A stretch of 64,000 nt of DNA from Roseovarius bejariae (GCF_009669325.1 NZ_SZWE01000001.1:62402-126401), one strand, 5' to 3'; shown: positions 1-8,950, numbered from the stretch's first letter. Notes: a model not told the origin generated them from the letters alone. Translations and numbers: made by a program.

Positions 1-1
1 G

Positions 2-1111
2 CGCGTCACGCTGATCGAGGCCCAAACCATCGGGCATGGGGGCTCGGGCCGTAACGTCGGACTCGTGAATGCCGGTCTCTGGCTGCCGCCCGACGAGGTC
101 TGCAAGATTCTTGGTGACGAGGCCGGAGAACACCTGAACCGGGTTCTGGCCGAAGCGCCAGAGGCCGTTTTTAAATTGATTTATCAGCATGATATCGCCT
201 GTGAAGCGAAGCGAAACGGCACTTTGCACCTTGCACATGCGGCCAAGGGCATGTCGGAGTTGGAAACCCGGCATGGTCAGATGGCGAAACGTGGCGCTCC
301 CGTCGCGCTGCTTGATGCACGTGAGGCGCAGGCGCGAACAGGGACAGAGCACGTCCACGGCGCACTCCATGACGCGCGTGCCGGAACGATCCAGCCTTTG
401 GCCTATGCAAAGGGCCTTGCCCGGGCCGCACAGGAGCAGGGCGCCCGGATCTACGAGGGCACACCCGCGCTTTCAGCGATGCGGCATGGTGAGCAATGGA
501 AGATCATCACTCCAAGCGGCACGATCCGGGCCAAGTCACTCCTGATGGCAACAAATGCTTATCACACCAACATTCAGAACATGATCGCTCCAAAGGCCTC
601 ACGGGTTAATTTCTTCCAACTGGCCACGGCGCCATTGGGCGACAATATCGCGGGTGATATCCTGCGTGGCGGCGAAGGATGCTGGGATACCGGGTTGATC
701 ATGTCATCAGTCCGTCGCGACACTTCGGGCCGGATCATACTTGGCGGAATGGGCGATGATGCGGCGGTGCAGGCCAATTGGGCACGGCGAAAGTTAACCA
801 AGTTGTTCCCACAGCTCAAAGACGCCGAAATAACCCATGCTTGGGCCGGACGCATTTCAATGACCTTTGACCATTTGCCGCGCATCTTGCGTTTCGGCCC
901 GAACGCCTTTGCGGTGTTTGGATATTCTGGGCGTGGTATCGCACCCGGTACTCTGTTTGGTGCCACCACAGCACGTGCACTGCTTGACGGTGATGACAGC
1001 GTCTTACCGGTGGTCCCGGTGGATAGGCACCGCGAAAGTCTTACGGAGATCAAATCAACAATTTTCGAAGCAGGGGCGCGATTGAGACACATGATCGAGG
1101 GGCGGCTATAA
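2..1111 (+). CDS. FAD-dependent amine/amino acid oxidoreductase (DAO family), 5' end missing
   Basis: The frame is open from base 2 and runs off the left edge, so the N-terminal GxGxxG nucleotide loop is outside the window. The first residues (VTLIEA, then GGSGRNVG) are the end of the Rossmann fold, with the ribose-binding Glu, and the flavin-proximal G-S-G-R-N motif of the PuuB/DadA-type DAO family. The C-terminal FGYSGRGIAPGT is the second FAD contact. The GTG at 65 is internal, not the start. It probably oxidises an amine or amino acid in the cytoplasm. It resembles the complete oxidoreductase at 49503-50846 in motif layout. The substrate is unknown and the upstream neighbours cannot be seen. 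Confidence 0.85.
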   Translation, partial: RVTLIEAQTIGHGGSGRNVGLVNAGLWLPPDEVCKILGDEAGEHLNRVLAEAPEAVFKLIYQHDIACEAKRNGTLHLAHAAKGMSELETRHGQMAKRGAPVALLDAREAQARTGTEHVHGALHDARAGTIQPLAYAKGLARAAQEQGARIYEGTPALSAMRHGEQWKIITPSGTIRAKSLLMATNAYHTNIQNMIAPKASRVNFFQLATAPLGDNIAGDILRGGEGCWDTGLIMSSVRRDTSGRIILGGMGDDAAVQANWARRKLTKLFPQLKDAEITHAWAGRISMTFDHLPRILRFGPNAFAVFGYSGRGIAPGTLFGATTARALLDGDDSVLPVVPVDRHRESLTEIKSTIFEAGARLRHMIEGRL

Positions 1112-1295
1112 TTCCAAATCCTCTAACCAGTAATACGCATAATCAGTATTATGTTAATATTCATCCACATCAAAACCCCAAACATGCAAAAAAGACTTCA
1201 GTAATAAGCGCAAGGTCTTAGCTCGTTTACCTAAAGCAACTGGACGCGGATACGCCCCACGGTTTATCACGGGTAACAAAGGGATGGTGAAACGC

Positions 1296-1730
1296 ATGAC
1301 CTCAATTCTGATCCTCAATGGTCCCAACCTCAATCTGCTGGGTACACGTCAGCCCGAGGTTTACGGCCACACCACGCTGGATGACATCAAGGCGCTCTGT
1401 ACTCAGGCGGCCAAAGATCTCGGCTGTCGTATTGTCTTCGAGCAGAGTAATTCTGAAGGCGCGCTCATCGACATGATCCATGCCGCGCGTGGAACGCACG
1501 ATGGTATCATCCTGAATGCCGGGGCCTATACTCACACATCTATCGCTCTCATGGATGCCCTCGCCTCGGTTGAACTGCCCGCGATCGAGCTGCATCTCTC
1601 GAACATCCATGCCCGCGAGGACTTCAGGCATACGTCCTATATTTCGAAAGTGGCACTTGGAGTGATCTGTGGCTTCGGCGCCCAAGGCTACCCACTGGCG
1701 ATTCGTGCGCTTCACGATCATTTGGTGTGA
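1296..1730 (+). CDS. aroQ: 3-dehydroquinate dehydratase, type II
   Basis: Dehydrates 3-dehydroquinate to 3-dehydroshikimate in the shikimate pathway; cytoplasmic dodecamer in this family. The 144-residue length is typical. The diagnostic N-terminus ILILNGPNLNLLGTRQPEVYG carries the catalytic Arg and Tyr of the flexible lid. NAGAYTHTS, HLSNIHARE and RHTSYIS supply the conserved Asn, His and Arg. An in-frame ATG at 1284 adds four residues, but its purine stretch abuts the codon. The ATG at 1296 has GGTGA five bases upstream and matches family length, so I chose it. luxR follows after 3 bp, which suggests co-transcription. Confidence 0.95.
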   Translation: MTSILILNGPNLNLLGTRQPEVYGHTTLDDIKALCTQAAKDLGCRIVFEQSNSEGALIDMIHAARGTHDGIILNAGAYTHTSIALMDALASVELPAIELHLSNIHAREDFRHTSYISKVALGVICGFGAQGYPLAIRALHDHLV

Positions 1731-1733
1731 TGC

Positions 1734-2477
1734 ATGATTGACCCGGGCCGATTGAACGCACTCCTCAACACGCCCGGGCTCGAATCCCTTTGGGATATGC
1801 ATTGCCGCCAAATGGCGGAGTTTGGCTTCGATCGCTTGCTTTATGGGTTCACCCGGTACCGTACGGCGACAACACTTGGCGATCCCGAGGATTTTGTCCT
1901 GCTGACAAACCACGCCCCGGAGTATACCGAAGGTTTTATTGAAGGCCGGCTTTATGCCGATGCGCCAATGGTCAAGTGGGCGCTGGAAAACGACGGTGCC
2001 TGCTCTTGGTCGCATATCAGAACTCTGAATCTTACAGCCAAGGAAAAACGCGTTTTGGCTTTTAACCGGGATCACGAGGTCACCGCAGGTTATTCGGTCA
2101 GTTTCAAAACCGTATCTCCGCGCGCCAAAGGGGCGATTGCCCTAACAGCCCGTAAAGACTTGTCGCAGGAAGATGTCGATGCGCTTTGGCAAGAACAAGG
2201 TGATACCATTTGCGCACTCAACACTGTCGTGCACCTGCGCATCCTGTCCCTGCCCTACAATGCACCGGGTCGCGGTCTGACCCGGCGGCAACGAGAGGTT
2301 CTGGAATGGGTCGGAGATGGAAAAACAGTTCAGGACATCGCGCTTTTGATGGACCTGACCCCGGCCACGGTTGAAAAACATCTGCGCTTGGCGCGTGAAG
2401 CCCTAAGCGTCGAGACAACCGCACAGGCCGTTCTGAAAGCCGCCTTCCAGAATCAAATGTTCGTCATCGAACCCTGA
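1734..2477 (+). CDS. LuxR-family regulator with autoinducer-binding domain
   Basis: The 247-residue protein has an N-terminal autoinducer-binding-type domain (about residues 15-165, with spaced Trp, Tyr and Asp residues such as WDMHCRQM, DRLLYGF and YADAPMVKWA). The C-terminal LuxR helix-turn-helix (about 182-236) reads LTRRQREVLEWVGDGKT then IALLMDLTPATVEKHL. Such proteins sense acyl-homoserine lactones or related signals and bind DNA as dimers. No luxI-type synthase is present in the window, so it is an orphan or solo LuxR here. It lies 3 bp after aroQ, an unexpected partnership suggesting read-through expression. Ligand and targets are unknown. Confidence 0.88.
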   Translation: MIDPGRLNALLNTPGLESLWDMHCRQMAEFGFDRLLYGFTRYRTATTLGDPEDFVLLTNHAPEYTEGFIEGRLYADAPMVKWALENDGACSWSHIRTLNLTAKEKRVLAFNRDHEVTAGYSVSFKTVSPRAKGAIALTARKDLSQEDVDALWQEQGDTICALNTVVHLRILSLPYNAPGRGLTRRQREVLEWVGDGKTVQDIALLMDLTPATVEKHLRLAREALSVETTAQAVLKAAFQNQMFVIEP

Positions 2478-2536
2478 GCACCCGCTGACCACACCGAGGT
2501 CAACATTCCCTCCGGGTATGGAATTCCTGACTTAAC

Positions 2537-2549
2537 TAACCTTAGGTTA
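2537..2549. promoter_or_regulatory. 13-bp perfect inverted repeat downstream of luxR
   Basis: TAACCTTAGGTTA is a perfect palindrome around one central base, in the 310-bp gap between luxR and tsf. No convincing gene occupies 2478-2740. The palindrome could be an operator, but there is no flanking promoter I can defend. Confidence 0.3.
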
Positions 2550-2733
2550 ACGCGCACAATGAAACCGTTCCGTGAGTGGTGGCTTTAGCCTGGAACGTTG
2601 GGGTTGCATTTTCCGGTTTATTTCTCGGCTCTGCGGCCTTTGTCCTTACCGGACTGCTGATCGTCGGTCTTATTTTTCGGACCGGCGGTCAGGTTATTGT
2701 CGTGCCCATTTCATCCCCAATGACGGGCATGTC

Positions 2734-2774
2734 AAAAAAAGGTGCCGCCAAAAATGGCGGCACCTTTGTTTTTC
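2734..2774. terminator. Bidirectional intrinsic terminator between luxR and tsf
   Basis: A 9-bp perfect stem (GGTGCCGCC at 2741-2749 and GGCGGCACC at 2756-2764) encloses a 6-base loop. On the minus strand it is followed by seven U residues, making it the tsf terminator. On the plus strand it is followed by TTTGTTTTT, so it can also stop read-through from luxR. Confidence 0.9.
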
Positions 2775-2790
2775 ATAGAGATGAAGGACT

Positions 2791-3666
2791 TTAGCCCTGC
2801 GCGGCCTTGGCCACTTCGGCGGCGAAATCCTCTTCTTTCTTCTCGATGCCTTCGCCCACTTCCAGGCGCACGTAACCGATGATCTCGGCACCGGCTTCCT
2901 TGGCGGCGGCCTCGACCGTCAGGTCGGGGTTGATCACGAAGGACTGACCCAGAAGCGTCACTTCCGACATGTACTTCTTCATGCGGCCTTCGATCATCTT
3001 CTCGATCACGTTGTCGGGTTTGCCGGATTCCTTGGCGATGTCGATCTGAACCTGGCGTTCTTTCTCGACAACCGCCGGATCCAGGGCCGCCTCGTTCAAG
3101 GCGGCGGGGTTGGTTGCGGCGATGTGCATGGCAACCTGCTTGCCAAAGGCTTCGTCGCCACCTTTCAGGGCAACGAGGACACCGATTTTACCCATGCCGT
3201 CGGTCATCGCGTTGTGCACATAGCTGACAACCACGTCACCCTCGATCTTGGCCATCCGGCGCAGCGACATGTTTTCGCCGATGGTGGCGATCTTGTCGGT
3301 GATGGTCTCGGCCACGGTCTTGCCACCCAGATCGGCTGCATTCAGCGCGTCCACGTCCGCGACGCTAAGTGCCGCACCGGCGATATCGCCAACCATGGTC
3401 TGGAACTCGGCGTTCTTCGCGACAAAGTCGGTCTCGGCATTCACCTCGACGGCAACGCCCTGCCCGCCGTCCACCTTGACGGCCACAAGGCCCTCGGCGG
3501 CGGTGCGGTCGGATTTCTTGGCCGCTTTCGCAAGGCCCTTGGTGCGCAGCCAATCGACGGCGGCCTGCATGTCGCCATCGTTCTCGGTCAGCGCTTTTTT
3601 CGCGTCCATCATGCCTGCGCCCGTCGTGTCGCGCAGTTCTTTCACCATTGCAGCTGTGATCGCCAT
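2791..3666 (-). CDS. tsf: Elongation factor Ts
   Basis: Guanine-nucleotide exchange factor that regenerates EF-Tu-GTP during translation. The 291-residue protein begins [21 protein letters not shown], the N-terminal UBA-like module (about 1-55). It continues with the core exchange domain, including the TDFVAKN signature near residue 80 ([15 protein letters not shown]). The C-terminal part has [24 protein letters not shown] precedes the ATG. It follows rpsB by 74 bp on the same strand, the standard rpsB-tsf operon order, with an intercistronic hairpin between them and an intrinsic terminator after it. Confidence 0.98.
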   Translation of the reverse strand: MAITAAMVKELRDTTGAGMMDAKKALTENDGDMQAAVDWLRTKGLAKAAKKSDRTAAEGLVAVKVDGGQGVAVEVNAETDFVAKNAEFQTMVGDIAGAALSVADVDALNAADLGGKTVAETITDKIATIGENMSLRRMAKIEGDVVVSYVHNAMTDGMGKIGVLVALKGGDEAFGKQVAMHIAATNPAALNEAALDPAVVEKERQVQIDIAKESGKPDNVIEKMIEGRMKKYMSEVTLLGQSFVINPDLTVEAAAKEAGAEIIGYVRLEVGEGIEKKEEDFAAEVAKAAQG

Positions 3667-3695
3667 GTCGGCTCTCCTTGAAAGTCAGGGAATGC

Positions 3696-3718
3696 GGGGC
3701 GTGGTATGCCCACGCCCC
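3696..3718 (-). other. Intercistronic hairpin between rpsB and tsf
   Basis: GGGGCGTGG (3696-3704) pairs perfectly with CCACGCCCC (3710-3718). No U-run follows on the minus strand, so it is more likely an RNA-stability or processing element that tunes the rpsB/tsf ratio than a terminator. Confidence 0.5.
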
Positions 3719-3740
3719 ATGTCAAATTTGTGAAACCGGA

Positions 3741-4520
3741 TCAGCTTTCGGCCGGGGTTTCGGCAGCCTCTTCGGCTGCTTCCTCGGCGGGGGCTTCCGA
3801 CATCGCACCGATGTCGACACCGGCAGCGCCCAGTTGTGCGGCGGTCCCGTCCAGGGCAGAGCGGCTCACCAGGTCGCAATAAAGCGAGATGGCGCGCGCG
3901 GCGTCGTCGTTGCCGGGGATGATGTAATCAATACCATCGGGCGAGCAGTTGGTATCGACCACGGCCACAACCGGGATGCCCAGCTTGTTGGCTTCGGCCA
4001 CGGCGAGGGCTTCTTTCTTGACGTCGATCACGAACAGCATGTCGGGAATGCCACCCATTTCGCGGATGCCGCCAAGGCTGGCTTGCAGTTTTTCCTGATC
4101 GCGCTCAAGGCCCAGGCGCTCTTTCTTGGTCAGGCCTTCACCGCCGGCGGCCAGCACCTCGTCGATCTCGTTGAGACGCTTGATCGATTGCGAAACGGTT
4201 TTCCAGTTGGTGAGCGTGCCACCCAGCCAGCGGTGGTTCATGTAGTATTGTGCGCATTTCTCGGCGGCTTCGGCCACCGGGCCGCTGGCCTGGCGCTTGG
4301 TGCCGACGAACAGAACACGGCCACCCTTGGCAACGCATTCGCGCACGGCATTCAGCGCCGCATCCAGCATCGGCACGGTCTGCGTCAGATCGACGATGTG
4401 GATGCCATTACGCGCACCATAGATGAACTCGCCCATACGGGGGTTCCAGCGCTGCGTTTGGTGACCAAAGTGAACGCCAGCTTCCAACAGCTGACGCATG
4501 GAGAATTCGGGAAGACCCAT
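3741..4520 (-). CDS. rpsB: 30S ribosomal protein S2
   Basis: Structural protein of the small ribosomal subunit. The N-terminus [20 protein letters not shown] followed by [23 protein letters not shown] and [10 protein letters not shown] are S2 signatures. The reading frame extends upstream to 4619, but the ATG at 4520 has a strong GGAAAGGA Shine-Dalgarno and matches the family N-terminus, giving 259 residues. The C-terminus is an Ala/Glu-rich tail ([18 protein letters not shown]) beyond the folded domain, a common alphaproteobacterial extension. It is the first gene of the rpsB-tsf operon, with a good sigma70-type promoter about 115 bp upstream of the start. Confidence 0.98.
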   Translation of the reverse strand: MGLPEFSMRQLLEAGVHFGHQTQRWNPRMGEFIYGARNGIHIVDLTQTVPMLDAALNAVRECVAKGGRVLFVGTKRQASGPVAEAAEKCAQYYMNHRWLGGTLTNWKTVSQSIKRLNEIDEVLAAGGEGLTKKERLGLERDQEKLQASLGGIREMGGIPDMLFVIDVKKEALAVAEANKLGIPVVAVVDTNCSPDGIDYIIPGNDDAARAISLYCDLVSRSALDGTAAQLGAAGVDIGAMSEAPAEEAAEEAAETPAES

Positions 4521-4640
4521 GTCGTTTTTCCTTTCCGGTTTTCGCCTCGGCACGGGATGAGAAGCGGATGCTTCAACCGGTGGACCGCCGGGGATGTCTC
4601 CCCCGATCAGCCCGCCCATGCCTGCGGATTGAGTAGCGCG

Positions 4641-4669
4641 CGTATAGACCCATTCGTGACCCCGCGCAA
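4641..4669 (-). promoter_or_regulatory. Predicted sigma70-type promoter of rpsB-tsf
   Basis: On the minus strand, TTGCGC (4664-4669) is followed by 17 bp and TATACG (4641-4646). The predicted start near 4634 leaves a leader of about 114 nt. That leader contains two GC-rich hairpins, a usual place for ribosomal-protein feedback. The rest of the 4521-4852 gap holds only the psuG ribosome-binding site (AAAGGA near 4840) and a run of CGATAC-like direct repeats at 4750-4785. Confidence 0.6.
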
Positions 4670-4852
4670 CCCCCCTGCCCTTGGCTGTGCCAGGGTTCTG
4701 GTGCGGTGCCCGAGCGCTGTGGTAACCCTATCTGCGGACGCGCTTCAAACCGACGCGATACCGACGCAAAACCGATACGATACGGCACAGTGTTTCCCGC
4801 TCTTCATTAGTGGGCCGGATGCATTTCGCCCAGACATGGAAAGGACACGGAT

Positions 4853-5761
4853 TTGACGCCAGATTTCACCACCAGCCCCGAGGTGCAAGAGGCCCTTGAT
4901 CAATCCCGGCCCGTGGTCGCGTTGGAATCCACCATCATTACCCACGGCATGCCTTACCCGCAGAACCTCGAAACGGCACGGCTTGTGGAACAGGAGGTGC
5001 GCCAATCCGGTGCCGTGCCCGCCACCGTGGCGGTCATTAACGGAGATTTATGCGTGGGGCTTGAGTCGCAAGCCCTTGAAGCGCTTGCCCAAACCACAGG
5101 CGTCGCGAAACTTTCACGCGCCGATCTAGCGGTTTGCATGGCCCTAGGCGGCACCGGCTCCACCACTGTTTCCGCCACCATGATTGCCGCAAATCTGGCC
5201 GGGATTGCCGTCTTTGCCACCGGCGGCATCGGCGGCGTGCATCGCGGGGCCGAGCATACCTTTGACATCTCCGCCGATCTGCAAGAACTGGCCCAAACCC
5301 CGGTCACTGTGGTCTGTGCCGGGGCCAAGGCCATTCTCGACCTGCCCAAGACCTTGGAAACACTGGAAACTCTGGGCGTTCCGGTCATCGCCTATGGGCA
5401 AGACGCCCTGCCCGCCTTCTGGTCGCGCGACAGCGGTTTGACTGCGCCCTTGCGCCTTGATGAGCCGGCCACAATCGCGGCCAGTCACAAAATGCGCGCA
5501 AGGCTTGGCCTGCCCGGCGGGCAGCTTATCGCGAACCCGCTCCCTCAAACCGATGAAATCCCGCTTGAGATATTGGCCCCCTTGATCGCACAGGCCCACT
5601 CCGAAGCCGAAGAACAAGACATCACTGGCAAACAGGTTACGCCATTCCTCTTGCGCCGAATTTACGAACTGACCAAAGGCCAATCTCTGGCGGCCAACAT
5701 CGCCCTGATCCGAAACAACGCCCGGTTGGCGGCACAAATCGCGGTTGAATTATACCGTTAA
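4853..5761 (+). CDS. psuG: Pseudouridine-5'-phosphate glycosidase
   Basis: Reversibly cleaves pseudouridine 5'-phosphate to uracil and ribose 5-phosphate during pseudouridine salvage. The 302-residue protein has the family hallmarks ALESTIITHGMPYPQN (catalytic Glu), AVINGDLCVG, AVCMALGGTGSTTVS, FATGGIGGVHRG and FDISADL (metal/catalytic Asp), ending in the conserved NIALIRNNARLAAQIA. The start is TTG, with AAAGGA about 9 bases upstream; no ATG fits. The usual partner, the pseudouridine kinase psuK, is not adjacent. Confidence 0.95.
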   Translation: MTPDFTTSPEVQEALDQSRPVVALESTIITHGMPYPQNLETARLVEQEVRQSGAVPATVAVINGDLCVGLESQALEALAQTTGVAKLSRADLAVCMALGGTGSTTVSATMIAANLAGIAVFATGGIGGVHRGAEHTFDISADLQELAQTPVTVVCAGAKAILDLPKTLETLETLGVPVIAYGQDALPAFWSRDSGLTAPLRLDEPATIAASHKMRARLGLPGGQLIANPLPQTDEIPLEILAPLIAQAHSEAEEQDITGKQVTPFLLRRIYELTKGQSLAANIALIRNNARLAAQIAVELYR

Positions 5762-5886
5762 GTCTCGTCAAAGCGCACAAATTCCACGCAAAAGCCCGGT
5801 TTATTGCACGACCTGCCTCCACGGCCCATTGTGGACGCCTGCCTTTCTGCTTAGATACGGCCAGACCTGACAGGCTTGTTTCGCCC

Positions 5887-6582
5887 ATGAATACCCCGTT
5901 CGACGAAGAACCACACCTCAATCGCAAACCCGGCATGTTCGCCGGCCTTCGCGCCAGCTTTCTGACCGGAATCGTGGTCATCGCCCCGGTGGCCCTGACG
6001 CTTTGGCTGGTTTGGACGCTGATGGGATGGGTAGACAGTGTTGTCTTGCCCCTGATCCCCTCCAGTTTCCGACCCGAGCATTATATCGGCATCAACCTTC
6101 GCGGCGTAGGCGTGATCATCTTCTTGGTGTTCACGATCGTCGTTGGCTGGATTGCGAAGGGGTTGATCGGTAAATCCCTGATTCTTTTCGCGGAATCGCT
6201 TGTGGATCGGATGCCGGTGGTGCGTTCGATTTATTCGGGCGTAAAACAGATCGCCGAAACCGTCTTTGCGCAAAGCGAACGCAGCTTTGAAAAGGCCTGC
6301 CTGATCCAGTACCCGCGCAAGGATATCTGGGCCATCGGCTTCATCTCCACATCCGCCAAGGGCGAGGTAAACGCACGCGCCGAATCCGGCTCGGACCTTC
6401 TCAGCGTCTTCGTGCCCACCACGCCGAACCCGACCAGCGGTTTTCTGTTGTTCTTCCCAAAGGAAGACGTGATTGAACTGGAGATGAGCGTCGAAGACGC
6501 CGCCAAACTGGTGATCTCCGCGGGCCTTGTATACCCCGGTCAGGTCGACCCCGAAGACCCGCGCCTGAAGCCCAAGGGCTGA
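5887..6582 (+). CDS. DUF502 family inner-membrane protein
   Basis: The 231-residue protein has two strong membrane segments: about residues 22-45 (FLTGIVVIAPVALTLWLVW) and 69-93 (GVGVIIFLVFTIVVGWIAKG). A soluble C-terminal region follows, with the DUF502/COG2928 pattern MPVVRSIYSGVKQIAETVF, PRKDIWAIGF, VPTTPNPTSGFLLFFP and EDAAKLVISAG. Family function is not established, though it is widespread in proteobacteria. It stands alone between psuG and the octaheme cytochrome gene. The PTTPNPTSG-like motif makes the family assignment secure; a biochemical role cannot be inferred. Confidence 0.9.
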   Translation: MNTPFDEEPHLNRKPGMFAGLRASFLTGIVVIAPVALTLWLVWTLMGWVDSVVLPLIPSSFRPEHYIGINLRGVGVIIFLVFTIVVGWIAKGLIGKSLILFAESLVDRMPVVRSIYSGVKQIAETVFAQSERSFEKACLIQYPRKDIWAIGFISTSAKGEVNARAESGSDLLSVFVPTTPNPTSGFLLFFPKEDVIELEMSVEDAAKLVISAGLVYPGQVDPEDPRLKPKG

Positions 6583-6600
6583 CACCAACAAATTCTGAGT

Positions 6601-6614
6601 TTGAGATAGATCAA
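6601..6614. promoter_or_regulatory. FNR/Crp-family box upstream of the octaheme cytochrome
   Basis: TTGAG-ATAG-ATCAA matches the FNR/FnrL/Dnr consensus TTGAT-N4-ATCAA at 9 of 10 defined positions. It is centred about 42 bp before the ATG at 6649. It suggests oxygen- or NO-responsive control of the cytochrome genes. No clear -10 element was identified, so the transcript start is open. Confidence 0.55.
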
Positions 6615-6648
6615 TGCGTCTCGCGCGGAATCACATTCAAATTCAGGA

Positions 6649-8301
6649 ATGTTGATTCAAAAATGCACTCGAATAGTCCCTAAACTCCAAGTCTTTCTGA
6701 TGTCTGGCTTGATGTGCTTGTCGTCTCCCGGGCTTGCCCAGACGGCCGCGCCAGCTGTCCCAGGATCAGACAGCACAGCGGATCATTCCAAGTTCGAAAT
6801 CCTGCAAAAAGAATTCACCTCGGGGCCCGAAGTCACCGAGGCCTGCTTGTCCTGCCACACCGAAGCCGATGATCAGGTGATGCACTCAATCCACTTCAAA
6901 TGGGAGTTCGAGCACCCTGAGACGGGGCAGACGTTGGGCAAAAGAAACGTGATCAACGCCTTCTGCGGTTCTGTCGCGGGGAATGAACCACGCTGCACCT
7001 CCTGCCACGCGGGTTATGGCTGGGAAGATATGTCTCAATCCTCGGCTCAGGCGCAGGCGACACCGGATTGTCTTGTCTGCCACGATACCTCGGGCCAGTA
7101 CACCAAGACAGCCACCGGCGCGGGCCATCCTCCGCTCGATCCGGTCCCGCCCAAGTCGAAAACCATCACCGGCGCCAAATCATGGGCCGTTGACCTCGGC
7201 AAGGCCGCCCGAAGCGCGGGCATGCCCACCCGCGACAATTGCGGCAACTGCCACTTCTACGGCGGCGGCGGCGATAACGTGAAACACGGAGACCTGTCCT
7301 CGGCGCTCTACGAACCCTCGCTGGCCACCGATGTGCACATGTCACCGGACGGTGAAAATTTCACCTGCTCCACCTGCCATGTCAGCGATAGCCATGACTG
7401 GGCGGGGTCACGTTACCTGATGCAAGCCAGTGACCCCCACGGGACGGGCAAGCCCGGTGAAGCCCGCAACGCCGCCACCTGCGAAAGCTGCCACGGCAAC
7501 ACACCACATCCGGTGAACCTCAAGGGGATCAAGCTCAACGATCATACCGATACGCTGGCCTGTCAAACCTGCCATATCCCCGAATTCGCCCGCGGCGGCG
7601 TGGCCACCAAGACCGTCTGGGACTGGTCCACCGCCGGCAAGCTGGATGAAGACGGCAACGCCATGGCCATCTCGGAGTATCTCGAAGCCGACGGCGACCA
7701 CCGTCACACCTATATGTCCACCAAGGGCGATTTCGAATGGGGTGAAAACGTTCCGCCGGTCTATGCATGGTTCAACGGCGTGGTCGAATACACCACTGGC
7801 GATCGCAAGATCGACCCGACCCAAACGGTCGAGATCAACCCGATCCACGGCACCCCGGATGCACCCGACAGCCGCATCTGGCCCTTCAAACGCATGGAAG
7901 GCCGCCAGGCCTATGACAGCGTGCTGAACGAGCTGGTCTATACCCATGTCTGGGGCCCCGATACCGATACCGCCCTTTGGACCAATTTCGACTGGGCCAA
8001 GGCCATCGACGCGGGCATGAAAGCCGCGGGCGAAGAGTATTCCGGCGAATATGACTTCGTGGATACCTACATGTATTGGCCCATCACCCATATGGTGGCC
8101 CCCGCCGAAGACGCGCTCGATTGCGCGGCTTGCCACGATGACAAGGGCCGGATGAGCGGCATCACCGGCGTCAACATGCCCGGCACCACGCCCTTCAACA
8201 CCGCAGGCATCCTTGGCCTTGCCATGGTCATCGCCGCCCTCGCGGGTGTCCTCATCCATGCCCTCATTCGCATCACCCGCAAAGGAGGCCCCCATGGCTG
8301 A
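6649..8301 (+). CDS. Octaheme c-type cytochrome, tetrathionate reductase (OTR) family, membrane anchored
   Basis: Predicted periplasmic multiheme reductase. Eight CXXCH motifs are present at residues 66-70, 116-120, 141-145, 198-202, 240-244, 278-282, 305-309 and 492-496. The large gap before the eighth fits the OTR family. In characterised OTR the active-site heme has Lys as distal ligand; a Lys at 153, soon after the third motif, is a candidate here. Residues 1-31 form a signal peptide (cut after GLAQ) and 519-540 form a C-terminal membrane helix. OTR enzymes reduce tetrathionate, nitrite and hydroxylamine in vitro; the physiological substrate is unsettled. It overlaps the cytochrome b gene by 8 bp and has an FNR-like box upstream. 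Confidence 0.9.
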   Translation: MLIQKCTRIVPKLQVFLMSGLMCLSSPGLAQTAAPAVPGSDSTADHSKFEILQKEFTSGPEVTEACLSCHTEADDQVMHSIHFKWEFEHPETGQTLGKRNVINAFCGSVAGNEPRCTSCHAGYGWEDMSQSSAQAQATPDCLVCHDTSGQYTKTATGAGHPPLDPVPPKSKTITGAKSWAVDLGKAARSAGMPTRDNCGNCHFYGGGGDNVKHGDLSSALYEPSLATDVHMSPDGENFTCSTCHVSDSHDWAGSRYLMQASDPHGTGKPGEARNAATCESCHGNTPHPVNLKGIKLNDHTDTLACQTCHIPEFARGGVATKTVWDWSTAGKLDEDGNAMAISEYLEADGDHRHTYMSTKGDFEWGENVPPVYAWFNGVVEYTTGDRKIDPTQTVEINPIHGTPDAPDSRIWPFKRMEGRQAYDSVLNELVYTHVWGPDTDTALWTNFDWAKAIDAGMKAAGEEYSGEYDFVDTYMYWPITHMVAPAEDALDCAACHDDKGRMSGITGVNMPGTTPFNTAGILGLAMVIAALAGVLIHALIRITRKGGPHG

Positions 8302-8950
8302 GCGTTTCGTCAAGGTCTACCCCCGGTTCGAGCGCTTCTGGCACTGGGCGCAAATGGTCCTGATCATGGTGCTGCTGTTCACCGGGCTGGCGCTCAACGG
8401 GTTGCACAGCTTCATCCCCTTTGGGCCGGCGACCATGCTGCACATCATCGCGGCGCTCGCGCTGATCGTGCTTTGGGTCTTTGCCATCTTCTGGCACCTG
8501 ACCACCGGCACATGGAAACACTACGTGCCCACCCGCGACGGCCTGTTTCGCGTCGCCAAATTCTATATCTGGGACATCTTCAAGGGTGATCCCCACCCCT
8601 ACCGCAAGGCCTACTGGCGCAAGCACAACCCGCTTCAGGCCGTCACCTATCTTGCGCTCAAGGTCCTGCTTTTCCCGGCGGTATGGATCACCGGCCTGAT
8701 GGCCCTTGGCTGGAACCTCTGGGAGGACACGCCGAATGCCCCCATGCTGGGCGCGCTGGTCTCCGACATTCACCTGCTGGCCGCCTACACCATCGCCGCC
8801 TTCGTCATTGCCCATGTCTACCTTCTGACCGTGGGCCATTCCTTCCGCGAGCATGTCAAACCGATGATCACCGGCTTTGACAAGATCGACCTGACCCCCG
8901 AGGAAGAGGCTTATCTCGAAGCCGATGAACCGGACCGCCTCAAGCCCTAA
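8294..8950 (+). CDS. Cytochrome b domain membrane subunit (quinol-linked), partner of octaheme cytochrome
   Basis: The start is the ATG with AAAGGAGG at 8281-8288, overlapping the preceding gene; an upstream in-frame ATG lacks a ribosome site. The 218 residues contain four hydrophobic helices, with His residues in FWHWAQ, MLHIIAA, IFWHLTTG, DIHLLAAY and IAHVYLL placed as heme b ligands. This is the pattern of di-heme cytochrome b subunits of formate dehydrogenase, Ni-Fe hydrogenase and thiosulfate reductase. It probably passes quinol electrons to the octaheme protein across the inner membrane. Its acidic C-terminus (LTPEEEAYLEADEPD) is cytoplasmic. The stop codon overlaps that of the convergent patatin gene. 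Confidence 0.85.
   Translation: MAERFVKVYPRFERFWHWAQMVLIMVLLFTGLALNGLHSFIPFGPATMLHIIAALALIVLWVFAIFWHLTTGTWKHYVPTRDGLFRVAKFYIWDIFKGDPHPYRKAYWRKHNPLQAVTYLALKVLLFPAVWITGLMALGWNLWEDTPNAPMLGALVSDIHLLAAYTIAAFVIAHVYLLTVGHSFREHVKPMITGFDKIDLTPEEEAYLEADEPDRLKP

Noticed and set aside
2576..2794. 72-residue plus-strand frame with a hydrophobic stretch, downstream of luxR
   Set aside because: Starts GTG without a ribosome site and runs through the bidirectional terminator into the tsf tail; most likely non-coding.
3678..4856. 392-residue plus-strand open frame
   Set aside because: Antisense shadow of rpsB ending at psuG.
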